Source: Planctomycetota bacterium (GTDB taxonomy: Bacteria > Planctomycetota > Phycisphaerae > WQYP01). Taken from it: a stretch of DNA of 6,921 bases. Made by a program: the position numbers and the translations under genes. The stretch is taken from NCBI GenBank assembly GCA_021838985.1, contig JAKCCC010000102.1, positions 1-6,921 of the forward strand. Direction: 5' to 3'. Shown here in pieces: positions 6,344 to 6,921 of this stretch (positions are counted from its first letter, which is position 1; each line of letters opens with the position of its first letter). The notes below the pieces were generated by a model. It had not been told where the DNA came from and made no database searches. It worked only from the letters and a program-made list of their open reading frames with translations.

Positions 6344-6528
6344 GGGAGCGAAGGCTGCGGAAAGATGCTGATTTTCCGGCAATAGTGGCGAATCAGATAT
6401 CCCATTAACGGCTGCGTAGAGTAAATGTCTCATTACAGGCCAAACGGAGTATAAGGCCCCGGCGGTGCGGGCCGCCGTGGGCTATACTACACACGGCTCT
6501 TATTAAGGCGTACCGTTCGCCAAAGTAG

Positions 6529-6549
6529 AAGCGGCGTCCCGCCGCTTTT
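6529..6549 (+). terminator. Orphan terminator-like hairpin
   Basis: AAGCGGCG (6529-6536), a TCC loop and CGCCGCTT (6540-6547) form a perfect 8-bp stem ending in a short run of T (6546-6549). It resembles a weak intrinsic terminator on the plus strand. However, no plus-strand gene ends upstream of it, so it may instead be another dispersed hairpin repeat, or a site insulating the downstream promoter region. Confidence 0.35.
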
Positions 6550-6622
6550 CCGGGCCAGATGCACGCTGGCCTGGCCTCTGGAATGTATCATTGATAGCCG
6601 TGTGCGGCGTAGCATACCTGCC

Positions 6623-6663
6623 TTGCGTTAAACGGAAAGCGATTTGCGTTAAATCGAAAATGA
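6623..6663 (+). promoter_or_regulatory. Tandem direct-repeat operator, probable AraC/XylR-type activator site
   Basis: Two 20-base half-sites beginning TTGCGTTAAA lie at 6623-6642 and 6644-6663, matching at 16 of 20 bases and offset by exactly 21 bp, two helical turns. AraC-family activators classically bind pairs of direct half-sites with 21-bp spacing, the nearer one covering the -35 region. Here the nearer half-site ends 7 bases before a consensus TATAAT and covers the place of the missing -35 box. The XylR-type protein encoded leftward is the obvious candidate ligand; that link is inference. Confidence 0.5.
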
Positions 6664-6670
6664 GGTCGGG

Positions 6671-6676
6671 TATAAT
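6671..6676 (+). promoter_or_regulatory. Consensus -10 box for the right-edge gene
   Basis: This is a perfect TATAAT. At 16-bp spacing the upstream hexamer is TTAAAT (6649-6654), a poor -35 box, as expected for a promoter that depends on an activator bound at the adjacent direct repeats. Transcription would start near 6683, leaving a leader of about 225 nt before the ATG at 6910. Confidence 0.5.
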
Positions 6677-6683
6677 ACTCTCA

Positions 6684-6896
6684 GGACGCGCAAGGTCGAA
6701 CGCCCTGCCCGCCTCGGCGGATGCGGGCTTACACGGGGTCGTGTGATCCGGGGCCAGCTATCCGCGGACCGAGTCGCCACGGCGGCAGTCCACCTTTTTC
6801 AAAGAAGTCTTTCATGTTCAGTTCACTGAAAACAGATCGCGGAGTCGCCAGGGCGACGAAGTTAACCCTGGAAACTGGTAATACTGGCTCTCTTTT
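6684..6896 (+). other. Structured leader of the right-edge gene
   Basis: No known riboswitch was recognised. Several hairpins are possible. GCCCGC (6710-6715) can pair with the GCGGGC that starts 16 bases later. TTCAG-TTCA-CTGAA lies near 6817-6830. GTCGCC-AG-GGCGAC (6844-6857) shares bases with a competing pair, CCAGGG (6848-6853) with CCCTGG (6866-6871), so the last two structures cannot form together. An in-frame ATG at 6814 leaves the last third of the leader open to translation. Confidence 0.35.
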
Positions 6897-6909
6897 AAAG
6901 GGGATTACG

Positions 6910-6921
6910 ATGTCGAAGATT
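6910..6921 (+). CDS. Start of a gene truncated by the window edge
   Basis: The ATG at 6910 is preceded by AAAGGGGA (6897-6904), a strong Shine-Dalgarno with 5-nt spacing, and by a TATAAT box with direct repeats further upstream. Only Met-Ser-Lys-Ile is visible, so no function can be given. The frame is also open upstream to an ATG at 6814 (32 extra codons) with a weak SD-like AAAGAAG. That longer start is less likely, because the added segment overlaps hairpin-forming repeat sequence. Position next to a XylR-type regulator suggests a sugar-related gene. Confidence 0.55.

Larger units (their letters stand above)
6132..6622. other. Repeat-rich gene-free stretch upstream of the regulator
   Basis: No frame here gives a protein that looks real. 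Besides the repeats listed separately it contains several hairpins: CTCGC-CGCA-GCGAG (6132-6145), GTCGCC/GGCGAC (6145-6150 with 6172-6177), CGGCGG-TGCGGG-CCGCCG (6460-6477) and GGCCAG/CTGGCC (near 6554-6571). A motif TATACTAC-ACACGGCT (6483-6498) recurs inverted at 6596-6616 with a 5-base insertion. The stretch reads as layered, decayed intergenic repeats. Confidence 0.55.

Noticed and set aside
6053..6433. 126-codon minus-strand open frame upstream of and overlapping the regulator
   Set aside because: It spans repeat and hairpin DNA, has no motif and overlaps the regulator start out of frame. It is probably noncoding.
6244..6663. CRISPR-like array from the recurring short repeats
   Set aside because: Repeats are few, diverged, unevenly spaced and in mixed orientation. 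There are no constant-length spacers and no cas genes.
6684..6909. Riboswitch or other known structured RNA in the leader of the right-edge gene
   Set aside because: Hairpins exist, but I recognised no conserved core of a known riboswitch class. Left as an undefined leader.

Overview
The window is high-GC, roughly 60% by eye. It holds five complete protein-coding genes, the first codons of a sixth gene at the right edge, and an unusually large amount of structured, repeat-rich intergenic DNA. The gene content suggests a planctomycete-type bacterium, possibly Phycisphaerae or a related PVC lineage. The pointers are a long-plus-short NfeD pair, a XylR-type regulator with a LacI-like sensor joined to an AraC DNA-binding domain, a creatininase-family amidohydrolase beside an SMP-30 lactonase, and many hairpin-bearing intergenic repeats. 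This assignment is an inference from gene families; no marker gene is present.

Left part, plus strand (1-1956): a creatininase-family metal hydrolase (42-863) with a strong Shine-Dalgarno, then a 241-base spacer carrying a duplicated 25-base motif and GC-rich hairpins, then an SMP-30/gluconolactonase/LRE-family beta-propeller (1105-1956). Both are small metal-dependent hydrolases of cyclic amides or lactones and would fit a sugar or small-molecule catabolic setting. Their substrates cannot be read from sequence.

Middle part, minus strand (2076-4380): a membrane-bound NfeD/ClpP-class protein (534 aa) followed downstream by a short NfeD protein (166 aa). This long/short pair is normally linked to membrane quality control. 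The long protein has Gly-Pro-Ala where the family has the catalytic Ser-Ala-Gly, so it may be a pseudoprotease. The gene is bracketed by two same-orientation copies (2595-2767 and 4509-4673) of a roughly 170-base MITE-like element with terminal inverted repeats. One copy separates the two nfeD genes. The other lies between the long gene and its best-looking promoter.

Right part: a XylR-type transcriptional regulator on the minus strand (4896-6056, or up to 6131 if a longer start is used). It is followed by almost 800 bases without a convincing gene. That region contains several related short repeats and hairpins, a relative of the element core, and a consensus TATAAT box just downstream of two 20-base direct repeats spaced 21 bp apart. 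This is the spacing classically used by AraC-family activators. It lies upstream of a gene that starts at 6910 with a strong ribosome binding site and runs off the window. The simplest model is that the XylR-like protein activates this neighbouring gene in response to a sugar. No CRISPR array, tRNA, rRNA or transposase gene was seen.
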